From Splendidivirga corallicola (GTDB taxonomy: Bacteria; Bacteroidota; Bacteroidia; Cytophagales; Cyclobacteriaceae): a stretch of 64,000 nucleotides of DNA. This document shows positions 46,875-56,000 of this stretch, piece after piece (position 1 is the stretch's first letter; each line of letters starts with the position of its first letter). The translations under genes were made by a program, and so were the position numbers. The notes beneath the pieces were generated by a model, which did not search any database, was not told where the DNA came from, and worked only from the letters and a program-made list of their open reading frames with translations. The DNA lies in NCBI GenBank assembly GCA_030442035.1, contig JAUJEA010000004.1:186001-250000 (forward strand), written 5' to 3'.

Positions 46875-48590
46875 ATGTTCCAACAATATTTCTATATAAA
46901 AGCTTTAGTCGCATTGATCGTCATGACCGGTTGGTCAGCTGAATATGTTGTATCACAAATTCCTCAGCCAGTATTTAAATTAGATGATGCGGACAATATT
47001 CCTGCCCAACCACTCAAGGAAAGTACATTCCAGGCTGAGATCATTACCGATCCATCTGTTGGTAAGTGTTTCTATTTCAATGGCAGCGATCAGTATCTAA
47101 ACCTGGGCAGTCATAACATCGGTTCCGGTTTCACCATCTCACTCTGGTTCCGGTCGGATGACCTATTGTCGCATAATGCAACCCTGATAGATATTGGTGG
47201 GGTGTACTGGATAAGAACTACTACCCAGCGCGAAATCCAATTTACAAGGCCCTTGAGAGGGGATCACAATTCAGAAGGACAAATATTAACAGAAGACATT
47301 TGGTATCAATTTACTTTGGTGGTAGATGGCTCAAGAGCACTTAACTATCTGAATGGACAGTTAATTGCCTCTTACCAAATCCCAGGTAAACTTCGAAATG
47401 AACTGGTACCAATTGTTTTGGGTAAGAATTCATGGAGAGAATATTATTCCGGTAAAATGAGCAATATTTTTTTTTGGGACATTGCTTTAAAAAAAAACCA
47501 GGTACAGGGACATTATCGTCGAACCAGAAAACAGACACCGTTACATGACAATCTTATAACCTACTTGCCTTTGGATAATGCCGATCACTTTGGAGGTTAT
47601 GATGGAACACCGGAGTTTTCCGCTGTTAGTTTTTTGGAAGACAAACACCGTGGTGTGGTAGCCAATTTTGATAGCACTGGCAGTTACATTGATTTTGGAG
47701 AGATTGAAATTGATAATGCCATTACAATTTCGGCCTGGATCAAACCTGAACGGAGTGGGAGACATGCGCTTATTGGTTCTGGCCATGTCTTTGCTTTTCG
47801 GACCAACTATGATAACCGGCTTTTGTTTACTATACCTCAGGTGATGGATATCAATAGTCAAGAACGTGTGATTGAACCAGGTAAGTGGCAGCACGTAGCG
47901 GTGACCTATCATGAGGGCAAGGCCGTATTTTTTTATCACAATGGACAGCTGGTCAGCATGGCTGAGGTGGAAGAATATCAGCAAGGAGCCAAAAAGATGA
48001 GAATAGCCAATAATTTATGGAATGATACCTATAGCGGAGAAATGGATGACATCTTGATATGGAACCGTATCCTTACTCCTGCAGAGATCCGGGACGTAAG
48101 CAGGATGTCTTCAGCATCTTTGCAATCAATTTTGATTGAAACCGATCATCAGATCTTTGAATATGCTATGACTTTTGCGGTATTCGGTTTGTTAGGGGGC
48201 TGGTTGGTTTATACATATAAAAGAAAATGGTCAACATCAGGTGAAAAAATACCTGGCCATAAGATCAATGATGAATTTTTGCAAAAGGCCAAAGAAACTA
48301 CCATTCGGAATATGTCTCAATCTACATTTGGCGTGGAAGGATTTGCTGAGGCCATGGGTATGAGCAAAACCAGCTTGTATAGCTATTTGAAATCAGCATG
48401 TGGCAAATCACCAAAAGAGTTCATTCGCGAAGAGCGTTTAAATAAAGCGGCTGATCTTATACTCACCACTACTCGGAACATATCAGAAATTACTTTTTCC
48501 ACCGGTTTTGAAAGCAGGGCTTATTTTAACAAATGTTTTCGTGAAAAGTATGGTATGACCCCTACAGAATTCCGGCAAAAAAATCAGTGA
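46875..48590 (+). CDS. Transmembrane one-component regulator: two LamG domains, one TM helix, AraC-type HTH
   Basis: A 571-residue membrane-spanning transcription factor. A signal peptide or first helix (about 4-20) leads to two concanavalin/LamG domains in the periplasm: about 35-215 (CFYFNGSDQYLNLG, FTISLWFRSDD) and 220-410 (VVANFDSTGSYIDFG, ITISAWIKPE, WQHVAVTYHEGKA, MDDILIWNRILTPAEI). One membrane helix lies at about 430-449 (YAMTFAVFGLLGGWLVYTY), followed by a basic stretch and an AraC-family HTH (about 470-571: FGVEGFAEAMGMSKTSLYSYLK, ISEITFSTGFESRAYFNKCF). The HTH is of the type found at the C-terminus of Bacteroidota hybrid two-component systems, but there is no kinase, phosphoacceptor or receiver. 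The frame opens at a TTG (46827); the ATG at 46875 gives the better export signal. Inferred role: sensing a glycan or released wall fragment and switching the neighbouring GH172 genes. Confidence 0.85.
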   Translation: MFQQYFYIKALVALIVMTGWSAEYVVSQIPQPVFKLDDADNIPAQPLKESTFQAEIITDPSVGKCFYFNGSDQYLNLGSHNIGSGFTISLWFRSDDLLSHNATLIDIGGVYWIRTTTQREIQFTRPLRGDHNSEGQILTEDIWYQFTLVVDGSRALNYLNGQLIASYQIPGKLRNELVPIVLGKNSWREYYSGKMSNIFFWDIALKKNQVQGHYRRTRKQTPLHDNLITYLPLDNADHFGGYDGTPEFSAVSFLEDKHRGVVANFDSTGSYIDFGEIEIDNAITISAWIKPERSGRHALIGSGHVFAFRTNYDNRLLFTIPQVMDINSQERVIEPGKWQHVAVTYHEGKAVFFYHNGQLVSMAEVEEYQQGAKKMRIANNLWNDTYSGEMDDILIWNRILTPAEIRDVSRMSSASLQSILIETDHQIFEYAMTFAVFGLLGGWLVYTYKRKWSTSGEKIPGHKINDEFLQKAKETTIRNMSQSTFGVEGFAEAMGMSKTSLYSYLKSACGKSPKEFIREERLNKAADLILTTTRNISEITFSTGFESRAYFNKCFREKYGMTPTEFRQKNQ

Positions 48591-48782
48591 TTATTCACAT
48601 GACCACTTACTTTGGATCAATCGGAACTTCTGAGTCAATTATGATTACCTTTCTCACTTTCCTTTTATAAATGCTGATTCAACCTAGCTGGAAACAATGT
48701 TATCTGTAATCCAATGCGGCTAATTGCAAAATAAGCATTGGTACTGGTTAAATATTAGGTGGAATTAACCTTTTACTCATAA

Positions 48783-48790
48783 TAGTTTTG
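48783..48790 (+). promoter_or_regulatory. Possible -7 box before GH172 protein 3
   Basis: The octamer tagttttg matches the Bacteroidota TAnnTTTG consensus, 83 bases before the ATG. No good -33 box is seen at the expected spacing, so this is tentative. Confidence 0.3.
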
Positions 48791-48873
48791 GACAGATGGA
48801 ATAACAATCAGTCAGTCTTCAAATTGAACTGGAAGTGTCCTGAACCTGATACATCAATAAAAACTAATAAACG

Positions 48874-50178
48874 ATGAAAATGCTATTAAACAACAATTCG
48901 AAAATATTTCTCCTTATGATCACCAGTATTTTGATGGCGTGTTCTGGTCATGATAAGGAATCAAATAGAACATTTTCAGCTGACGATATAAATATTCTGT
49001 ACAAGGCTGCTCCTGAAGGTGTGGAAACCCGTTGGATAAGTTCGGAGAATAAAAAAGGAGAAAAAGGAAAAGCCGGCATGACCAATAAAGGAGCTAAGGG
49101 GGATGCTTTTAGTATGATAGGACCAGGGGATACCTTGGTTATTTTTAATCAAAATGGTCCGGGTATTATTACCAAGATCTGGGTAGCCAATTCCTTCGGC
49201 TGGTCGCAGGAAAACCGTAGAAAGGTGAGCATCAATATGTACTGGGACAATGAAAACAAGCCTGCAGTATCAGCACCTTTTACTGATTTCTTTGGTATTG
49301 GATTAGGCCTTATGCGTCCCTTTGAAAACGTTTTCTTTTCTATGCCCGAAGGCCGTTCTTTTAACTGTTCAGTGCCCATGCCCTTTCGGAAATCAGGCAG
49401 GATTGAGATCGTGAATGAATCTGATAAATTCATCATGTTTTACTATAAGATAAACATGGTAAAACTACCAAAACTTGATGATGACATCATGTATTTCCAT
49501 GCCCATTGGAATAGGGACACCGCAACTGTAAAAGGAGTAGATTATACCATTTTGCCAAAAGTAGAAGGACGAGGAAGATATATAGGTACTAACATTGGGG
49601 TTATTGGCAATGAGAAATACAGGGGTACCTGGTTTGGTGAGGGTGAAGTAAAGATATACCTGGATGGAGACAACCGTTTTCCAACCCTTTCCGGTACAGG
49701 TACCGAAGATTATATTGGTACCGGCTGGGGACAGGGAGAATATGTTAATAAGATACAGGGAAGCACCGTTTCCAACAAAGCACATGATATCTATACCTTT
49801 TACCGCTTTCATACCTACGATCCTGTGTATTTCCATGAAGATTGTAAGGTTACTATTCAACAAATAGGTAACTCTACCAAAGAAAACATCATAAGACTAA
49901 ATGAAGAAGGAGCAGACATCACTCCGGTTTGGTCTTATGTTGAAGCTGATGGATATGACGCTGCGAAACGTTACCTGGATATGGAGAATCCACCTAAGGT
50001 GACCGATGAGAAATTTCCCGGAGGTGTGTCAACTAATTTTTATCGCAGCGATGATGTTTCTGCTACGGCTTATTTCTATTTGGATAAACCCTCTTCTAAC
50101 TTGCCACCATTACCACCTCTTGAACTTAGGCTAAAGAATATTAAAGAAAAAGTTTATAAGAAGTTGGGGGAGATGTAG
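48874..50178 (+). CDS. DUF2961 / GH172-family protein 3, lipoprotein
   Basis: A 434-residue lipoprotein (lipobox LMAC, Cys23) of the DUF2961/GH172 family, shorter than the other two and closer to a minimal double jelly-roll form. It has GPGIITKIWVANSFGW at about 93-108 and the catalytic region FGEGEVKIYLDGDNRFPTLSGTGTEDY with Glu256 and Glu278. It ends in a proline-rich segment (SSNLPPLPPLELR) and short helix. It lies 283 bases after the regulator gene and appears to be transcribed alone. A 12-bp hairpin overlaps its stop codon. Confidence 0.85.
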   Translation: MKMLLNNNSKIFLLMITSILMACSGHDKESNRTFSADDINILYKAAPEGVETRWISSENKKGEKGKAGMTNKGAKGDAFSMIGPGDTLVIFNQNGPGIITKIWVANSFGWSQENRRKVSINMYWDNENKPAVSAPFTDFFGIGLGLMRPFENVFFSMPEGRSFNCSVPMPFRKSGRIEIVNESDKFIMFYYKINMVKLPKLDDDIMYFHAHWNRDTATVKGVDYTILPKVEGRGRYIGTNIGVIGNEKYRGTWFGEGEVKIYLDGDNRFPTLSGTGTEDYIGTGWGQGEYVNKIQGSTVSNKAHDIYTFYRFHTYDPVYFHEDCKVTIQQIGNSTKENIIRLNEEGADITPVWSYVEADGYDAAKRYLDMENPPKVTDEKFPGGVSTNFYRSDDVSATAYFYLDKPSSNLPPLPPLELRLKNIKEKVYKKLGEM

Positions 50179-50204
50179 CATTTTTTGTAAGTAATGCTAC
50201 ATCT
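50171..50204 (+). terminator. Hairpin overlapping the stop codon of GH172 protein 3
   Basis: A perfect 12-bp stem (agatgtagcatt, 50171-50182, with 50193-50204) and 10-nt loop includes the TAG stop. No clear T-tract follows, so it may be an mRNA 3'-end protecting hairpin rather than a classical terminator. Confidence 0.55.
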
Positions 50205-50584
50205 ATACCGTTCTTAGTGTTTGACTATATCCGTCAAGTTTAAGGGATTTTATTATAGGAGATATTATAGGGAAAGTTCGGCCCTTTGACTGGCCCAAAT
50301 TCCGAATGCAAAAAAATATGAGGCTTCCTCCCCTTAGGAGGGTTGGGTTTTCTTAAACAGAAGGATACGGTTATTTTACCAGGATCAGCAGCATATTATG
50401 AATATGTAGAAAATATTACATCTCGTTGAGAGCAGCAAGACATTTTGAAGATAGCCAAACATTACATCCCATTTTTTTCATAATTTTTTTTTTCTATTCT
50501 TGTATACAATTACACAGATAAAGGAAACTGCGTAGGTTCAAGCGAACAGATTTCAGATTCAGAGTCAATTTAATTTAAACTATT
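50205..50584. other. Intergenic region before the GAF-PAS gene
   Basis: No gene is supported. At 50327-50350 a short hairpin (cctcc/ggagg) is followed by a T-rich run and may be a terminator. The last 130 bases are AT-rich and should contain the promoter for the GAF-PAS pair. Confidence 0.45.
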
Positions 50585-51904
50585 ATGTCTATCGCCAGTA
50601 AATTAAGATTGCCTTATATTTTTATAAAATCACGGGATATTACTTACTTAAAAACATGTCGGATTGAGAAAGAACAATTGCACGAAGAAATCACTCAAGC
50701 TACTGAATTTGTTGAGGGCATTCGACAGGGTAATCTCGATGTTGAATACGTAGGCTTAAATGATGATAAAAGTAAGTTAGCTGAGTCTTTACTTGATATG
50801 AGAGATCATATGAAAAGGACAGCAGAGCAAGAAAAACAACGCAATTGGATCACAGAAGGTTTAGCTCAATTCGCAGATATTTTACGGGCGGATTACGAGT
50901 CCTTGAAGGACTTCTCCAATTTAGTTATCTCTTCTCTTGTTGAATATATGGGGGTCAATCAAGGTGGTATTTTTATATTGGATAAAGATGATGATAACAA
51001 TGATTACCTGGAACTACAGGGTTGCTATGCATATGGTCGCAAAAAGTTTCATCAAAAACGATTTTCTCCGGGAGAAGGCTTGGTAGGTCAGGCATTTCTG
51101 GAGAGAGAGAGTATTTATCTTAAAGAAATTCCCAAAGATTATTTGACGATTACCTCGGGTTTAGGAGAAGCTACTCCAAGAACTGTTTTGATCGTTCCAT
51201 TGATGCTTAATGATGAAGTGTACGGTATTATAGAGTTAGCTTCTTTTCATGAAATTCCTCAATATCAAATAGACTTCATGTTAAAAGTAGGAGAAAACAT
51301 TGCTTCGACCGTTGCTGCCGTCAAAACAGCTGAACATACTCAGGGATTACTGGAAGAAACACAGCAAACAACGGAAGAATTACGGGCTCAAGAAGAAGAA
51401 ATGCGACAAAGTGTAGAAGAACTACAAGTTATTCAAGAGGGGATGGAAAGAAAACAGAACGAGATTATCGAAAGTGAAAGCAAGTCTCGAGCTATCTTTC
51501 AGGGATCTATGGATAGTATTTTCACATTCGATGAAAAGGGAATTATTGAAGACATAAATAAAACTGCTGCTAACACATTCTTATTTGATCATGATGAACT
51601 TATTGGCAGAGATATTACAACCGTCATTAAGGGACTTAACCTTTCCAATTATGCTAAATTATTGACAACTACCAGACGAATGAGAGGTATTAGAAAAGAT
51701 GGTTCTCTATTTACTATGGAAGTTTCAATGAGTGAGGCTAGTCTTGTTAAAGGGAAACAACTTGTCCTTTATGCAAGAGACATTTCCAAAATGTTGGAGC
51801 GCGAGACTCAAATTGCGGAATCACTTATGGAATTGGATAAAATGAGAGCGGAATTACAAGCACTAAAAAAAGTTGAGAGCAAGAACTTAGACAGTTCCAA
51901 TTAG
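50585..51904 (+). CDS. Soluble GAF-PAS sensor protein without output domain
   Basis: A 439-residue protein with no signal peptide or membrane helix. Residues about 20-95 resemble the post-HAMP linker of Bacteroidota sensor proteins (GNLDVEYV, LLDMRDHMKRTAEQEKQRNWITEGLAQF). A GAF domain follows at about 100-245 (FILDKDDDNNDYLELQGCYAYG, SPGEGLVGQAFLERESIYLKE, LIVPLMLNDEVYGIIELASF), then a glutamate/glutamine-rich coiled coil (about 250-300) and a PAS domain (about 303-415, AIFQGSMDSIFTFDEKGIIEDIN). There is no histidine kinase, GGDEF, phosphatase or DNA-binding domain. It probably signals by protein contact. The next gene starts 44 bases later and is a likely partner. Confidence 0.82.
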   Translation: MSIASKLRLPYIFIKSRDITYLKTCRIEKEQLHEEITQATEFVEGIRQGNLDVEYVGLNDDKSKLAESLLDMRDHMKRTAEQEKQRNWITEGLAQFADILRADYESLKDFSNLVISSLVEYMGVNQGGIFILDKDDDNNDYLELQGCYAYGRKKFHQKRFSPGEGLVGQAFLERESIYLKEIPKDYLTITSGLGEATPRTVLIVPLMLNDEVYGIIELASFHEIPQYQIDFMLKVGENIASTVAAVKTAEHTQGLLEETQQTTEELRAQEEEMRQSVEELQVIQEGMERKQNEIIESESKSRAIFQGSMDSIFTFDEKGIIEDINKTAANTFLFDHDELIGRDITTVIKGLNLSNYAKLLTTTRRMRGIRKDGSLFTMEVSMSEASLVKGKQLVLYARDISKMLERETQIAESLMELDKMRAELQALKKVESKNLDSSN

Positions 51905-51948
51905 TTCTCAAATAACCCAAATAATAAACTATTTAAAATTAGAAAATT

Positions 51949-52335
51949 ATGGAAACAGCATCGCAATCTCACGAAATGAAAATAGTAAACGGGGATATCT
52001 TATATTTCCGTTTTATTAAAGGAAATAAAGTAGAGGCATATTCGGTAGGATTACAGCAATGTAAAGACAATATGGTCAAACCAGAGGTTACAAAAATTGT
52101 CGTGGTTGTTGAAGACGAAGACACCATGTTTAGTTCTGACATGCAGGATATTTGGTTGATGACAGGAGAATTAGCAGATGCCAATGGTCTGGATAAGTGG
52201 GGGGTAGTAGTCCCAAGCTTAGAAAAAGAAATTACAATTCGCTATTTAGTGAATGGTGGTAAAGATGGAGTTAGGAATTACGATTCATTCATATCTGATG
52301 ATGAAACTGAGGTCATGGAATGGGCCGCTAGTTAA
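51949..52335 (+). CDS. Small acidic conserved protein, function unknown, partner of GAF-PAS
   Basis: A 128-residue acidic, apparently cytoplasmic protein with no signal peptide. It has a central beta strand of the pattern KIVVVVEDEDTMF, a helix with DIWLMTGELADANGLDKWGVVVP, and a C-terminal strand ITIRYLVNGG followed by an acidic helix. The alternation of strands and helices is compatible with an SpoIIAA/STAS-like fold, but I do not recognise a defined family. Only 44 bases from the GAF-PAS gene, so probably co-expressed and functionally linked. It ends 33 bases before the 85-base palindromic element, which may terminate the transcript. Confidence 0.7.
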   Translation: METASQSHEMKIVNGDILYFRFIKGNKVEAYSVGLQQCKDNMVKPEVTKIVVVVEDEDTMFSSDMQDIWLMTGELADANGLDKWGVVVPSLEKEITIRYLVNGGKDGVRNYDSFISDDETEVMEWAAS

Positions 52336-52368
52336 TTCTTATTTATATTGTAATACATATCAACAATA

Positions 52369-52453
52369 AAGAGGTTGTCTCAAAAACCTATCTGAGAAAA
52401 TTCGTGAATACGGGTATCTTAGAGTGTTAAAATGACTTTTGAGACAACCTCTT
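52369..52453. mobile_element. 85-base element with perfect 17-bp terminal inverted repeats
   Basis: The ends aagaggttgtctcaaaa (52369-52385) and its exact inverse (52437-52453) flank 51 bases without coding content. Sequences like gaggttgtctcaaaa are, from general knowledge, common at the ends of certain Bacteroidota insertion sequences, so this may be a MITE or a solo IS remnant. It could also serve as a terminator for the GAF-PAS operon. No target-site duplication is clear. Confidence 0.55.
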
Positions 52454-53099
52454 CGTGTTTGTAACATTTGATTACCTCTCACAAGCGGTTTCAAAAATGG
52501 CTACAGAATTTTTTATCAGACCGTTAAATAAAAATCTCATCCGAATTAAAGCGCAATAAATGGTATTTGGTCTGACAGTGATGAATTTCTGACACTTTGT
52601 AATTGTCAGATTAAAAACCCACATCCTATCATTGCAACAGTATGTTTCAAATAGAACCTTTCAAAAGTAGAATCGACAGTGCCGGTGCATTCAAAGCACT
52701 GCTGCACTTGGCTGAACCTCTTTGAAACCAAGGTTAAGCAATTAATTAGGTGTAAGTTATACCTGGTTTTAAGATCCGTTAGGTCAAGTCTTAATTTTAC
52801 ATATAAGTAACACTTCACCTACACAGGTCTTAACATCTCGTTAAGACCTGAAGCAAACCCGATCAACTTTTATAATTCTATCACTAATTTTCACTAAATT
52901 AATGGTTGCATCGTCTTTCCTGCAAAAATAGTATTGGTCAGAGTATATTATTTGAAAGACAACCGTTTGGTATTTGATTACATTTAGAGATAGATTGGGG
53001 TAAATGATATTATATTGCTATCTCCACAAAGAACACCTCCTGAATAAAAGTGGGTAGGGAATGTATAAAACAGGGTTCATTAAATAATTATAAAATTTT
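52454..53099. other. Intergenic region before the planctomycete-type operon
   Basis: No gene is firmly supported. A 70-codon minus-strand frame (52606-52818, complement) has no family I recognise and may be a shadow or a relic. A perfect 11-bp hairpin (caggtcttaac, 52824-52834, with 52840-52850) lies in the middle. The promoter of the downstream operon is expected within the final 200 bases. Confidence 0.45.
52824..52850. repeat. Perfect 11-bp inverted repeat, 5-nt loop
   Basis: The arms caggtcttaac (52824-52834) and 52840-52850 flank atctc. No T-tract follows. Possible operator or leader hairpin for the operon starting at 53100. Confidence 0.55.
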
Positions 53100-56000
53100 A
53101 TGAAAGTAGCTCGGATTAAGGTGATTTGTCTTTCCTTACTCCTGTTTATGGGGGCATTAATGCTGAATCAATGTACAGAGAGTGGACAGCCCTCCATGCC
53201 TGAAACAGTCGATTTTAATTTTCACATTCGGCCTATCTTAGTAAAAAATTGCTATTTGTGCCATGGCCCCGACCCTAGTAGCCGTCAAGGAAACTTAAGA
53301 CTTGATACTTTCGAAGGAGCGACAAGTGCGGGTGAGAGTGGATTAACTGCTATTGTACCGGGCCGTCCGAAAAAAAGTGAGGTTATTCGCCGCATCATGA
53401 ATCACAATCCTGATGATGTCATGCCTCCTCCTGAATCCAAACTTACCTTAACCGAAAGAGAGAAAAAACTACTTGAAAAGTGGATAGAAGACGGTGCTGA
53501 ATGGAAGCCCCATTGGGCATTTATCCCACCAAAGGAGCCCGATGTTCCTGAAGTATCAAACGTAGAGGAGATAAATAATGAAGTAGATGCATTCGTCCTA
53601 AAGAAATTAGAAGAGAACGGATTGGAGCCGCTTGATAAGGCAGGAAAGAATACACTTATCAGAAGGCTTTCCTATATACTTACAGGCTTACCTCCAAGCG
53701 TGGAGGATGTGGAAAAATTTATTACCGACAGCAGCCCTGATGCTTATGAAAAGCTGGTGGATCATTATTTGTCTTCTCCACAATTTGGTGAGCATTGGGC
53801 CAGACATTGGATGGACGTCGCAAGGTATGCAGAGACGAAAGGACATGAGTTTGATTATCAGATTACAGGGGCGTGGAGGTACCGTGATTATCTGATCAGA
53901 GCTTTGAACGATGATGTTCCTTACGACCAACTGGTTAGAGAACAGCTGGCAGGTGATCTTTTAGCCAAACCCAGGTGGAACAAAGAGACCGGAATCAATG
54001 AATCAATTTTAGGCACGGCTTTTTTCACACTGAGTGAAGGTACTCATAGTCCTGTTGATATCCGTAAGGATGAAGCAGATCGGATTGATAATATGATCGA
54101 CGTGACCACGAAAACTTTTCAGGCGCTTACCGTATCTTGTTCGCGTTGTCACGATCACAAATTTGATCCTATTCCCACTGCTGACTATTACTCTATGTAT
54201 GGAGTAATGGAAAGTAGTCGTTTCGCACCGCGATTGGCGAACCTTACCTTCCAGCAAGTGGAAGACATCCAGTCACTTCAAAAAACGCAAGAGCATATCA
54301 GGAAAAAACTGGCTAAACGATGGATAGGTAAAGAAGTAGACAATGAAAACGATACTTCCTCACCTGAACAGCCTACTCATGGCCAATCTTCCGAAGATTA
54401 TAAAATACTGGGCGATTTTAGAGGAAGCAGTTTAGACGACTGGAAGAGTGATGGCTTTGCTTTCGGGAATAACTCTACATTGGGAGAACCTGTGTTGAGC
54501 CGTGATGGAAATAAGGTCATGCGACTGGCCGAAGGGAAAGCCTCTAGCCTGAGGTTTGGTGAAGGAGTCCCGGGAGCTTTGAGATCTTCTAATTTTATAA
54601 TTGATCATGACTTTATAGGGATTAGGGCCCGTGGCAAAAAAAGTACGATACGTGTGATCATTGATAATTTTCAACTGATCCAACATCCTATCTATGGTGA
54701 CCTGATGCAGGAGGTGAAAAAGGAAACCTGGCACCATTATAAGATCGATGTATCAAAATGGAAAGGGCATAAGGCTTATGTTGAAATCCTGCCTGGAACT
54801 TATAAGAAACATGAGTATAGCTTGCCTGAAGGAGCCTATATTGAAGCGGAATATGCACTGGTATTTAACGGAGGTTGGAAATCAATCCCGGAGCCAAAAG
54901 GTTCATCAGAGCTTAACTTGAATAATGCCGTTCGGGATTGGGTAGCAAATAAAGGATCTGCAGATCAGATACGATTAATTAATCAAAAACTAAAGCAAGG
55001 TGCACTCAGCATAGGGATACCGGAGATAAGAGAACTATATAAACAACGTGATGTTGTTAAAAAGAACTTCGATGGTGCGGCTTATTTTATGGGTGTTGCT
55101 GATGGCTTTGGTATCAATAGCCCCATTTTTGTAAGAGGCAGTCATCAAAACATTTCAGAGAATTTGATGCCCAGAGCTTTTCTTTCTGCATTGCCGGCAG
55201 AGGATACCATTTTTCAATCATCGGGAAGTGGGAGAGAGGAATTGGCTGAAGCCATTGTAAGTGAGAAAAACCCTTTAACTTCCCGTGTTATAGTTAACAG
55301 GATATGGCACCACTTGTTTGGAAGAGGCATTGTGGAAACAGTCGACAACTTTGGACTGCAAGGAAAGATCCCTACGCACCCTGAGCTATTGGATTATCTG
55401 GCTATAAAATTCAGAAAAGATGGATGGTCAGTAAAAAACATGATCAAATATATTGTCATGTCTCAAAGCTTCCAACGGGTTGTCGAAGGTAATGAGGAAT
55501 TGCAGAAAAACGATCCACAGAACCTCTGGTTAGCTCATTTCCCAGTAAGGAGAATACAGGCTGAAAGCATCAGAGATGCCATTCTTGCGGTTTCAGGCAA
55601 TCTTGATTCTACCATGTACGGTGAATCCGTGCCGATTCATCTTACCGATTTCATGACAGGCCGTGGAAGACCTGCCCAGTCTGGTCCCTTGGATGGCAAT
55701 GGGCGAAGGAGTATTTACGTAGAGGTGCGAAGAAACTTCTTATCCCCTATGATGCTTGCCTTTGACAGGCCAATTCCATTTTCGACATTCGGAAAAAGAA
55801 ATGTAACCAATGTGCCTGCACAATCTCTATTCCTGATGAACGATCCCTTTATCATACATCAGGCAGAATTAATGGGACAGGAAGTGATCAAGCAAGATTT
55901 GAGTATGGAAGACCGGGTACAATGGATCTACATGAAGACATTGTCCAGAGCTGCAACCGAAGAAGAAATTGCCGGTGCAAAGGATTTCTTAATTCAACAG

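Noticed and set aside
52606-52818. 70-codon frame on the minus strand upstream of the planctomycete-type operon
   Set aside because: It reads somewhat protein-like (cysteines, ERFYLKH) and could be a relic, but I recognise no family and see no start signal, so I kept it only as a comment on the gap.
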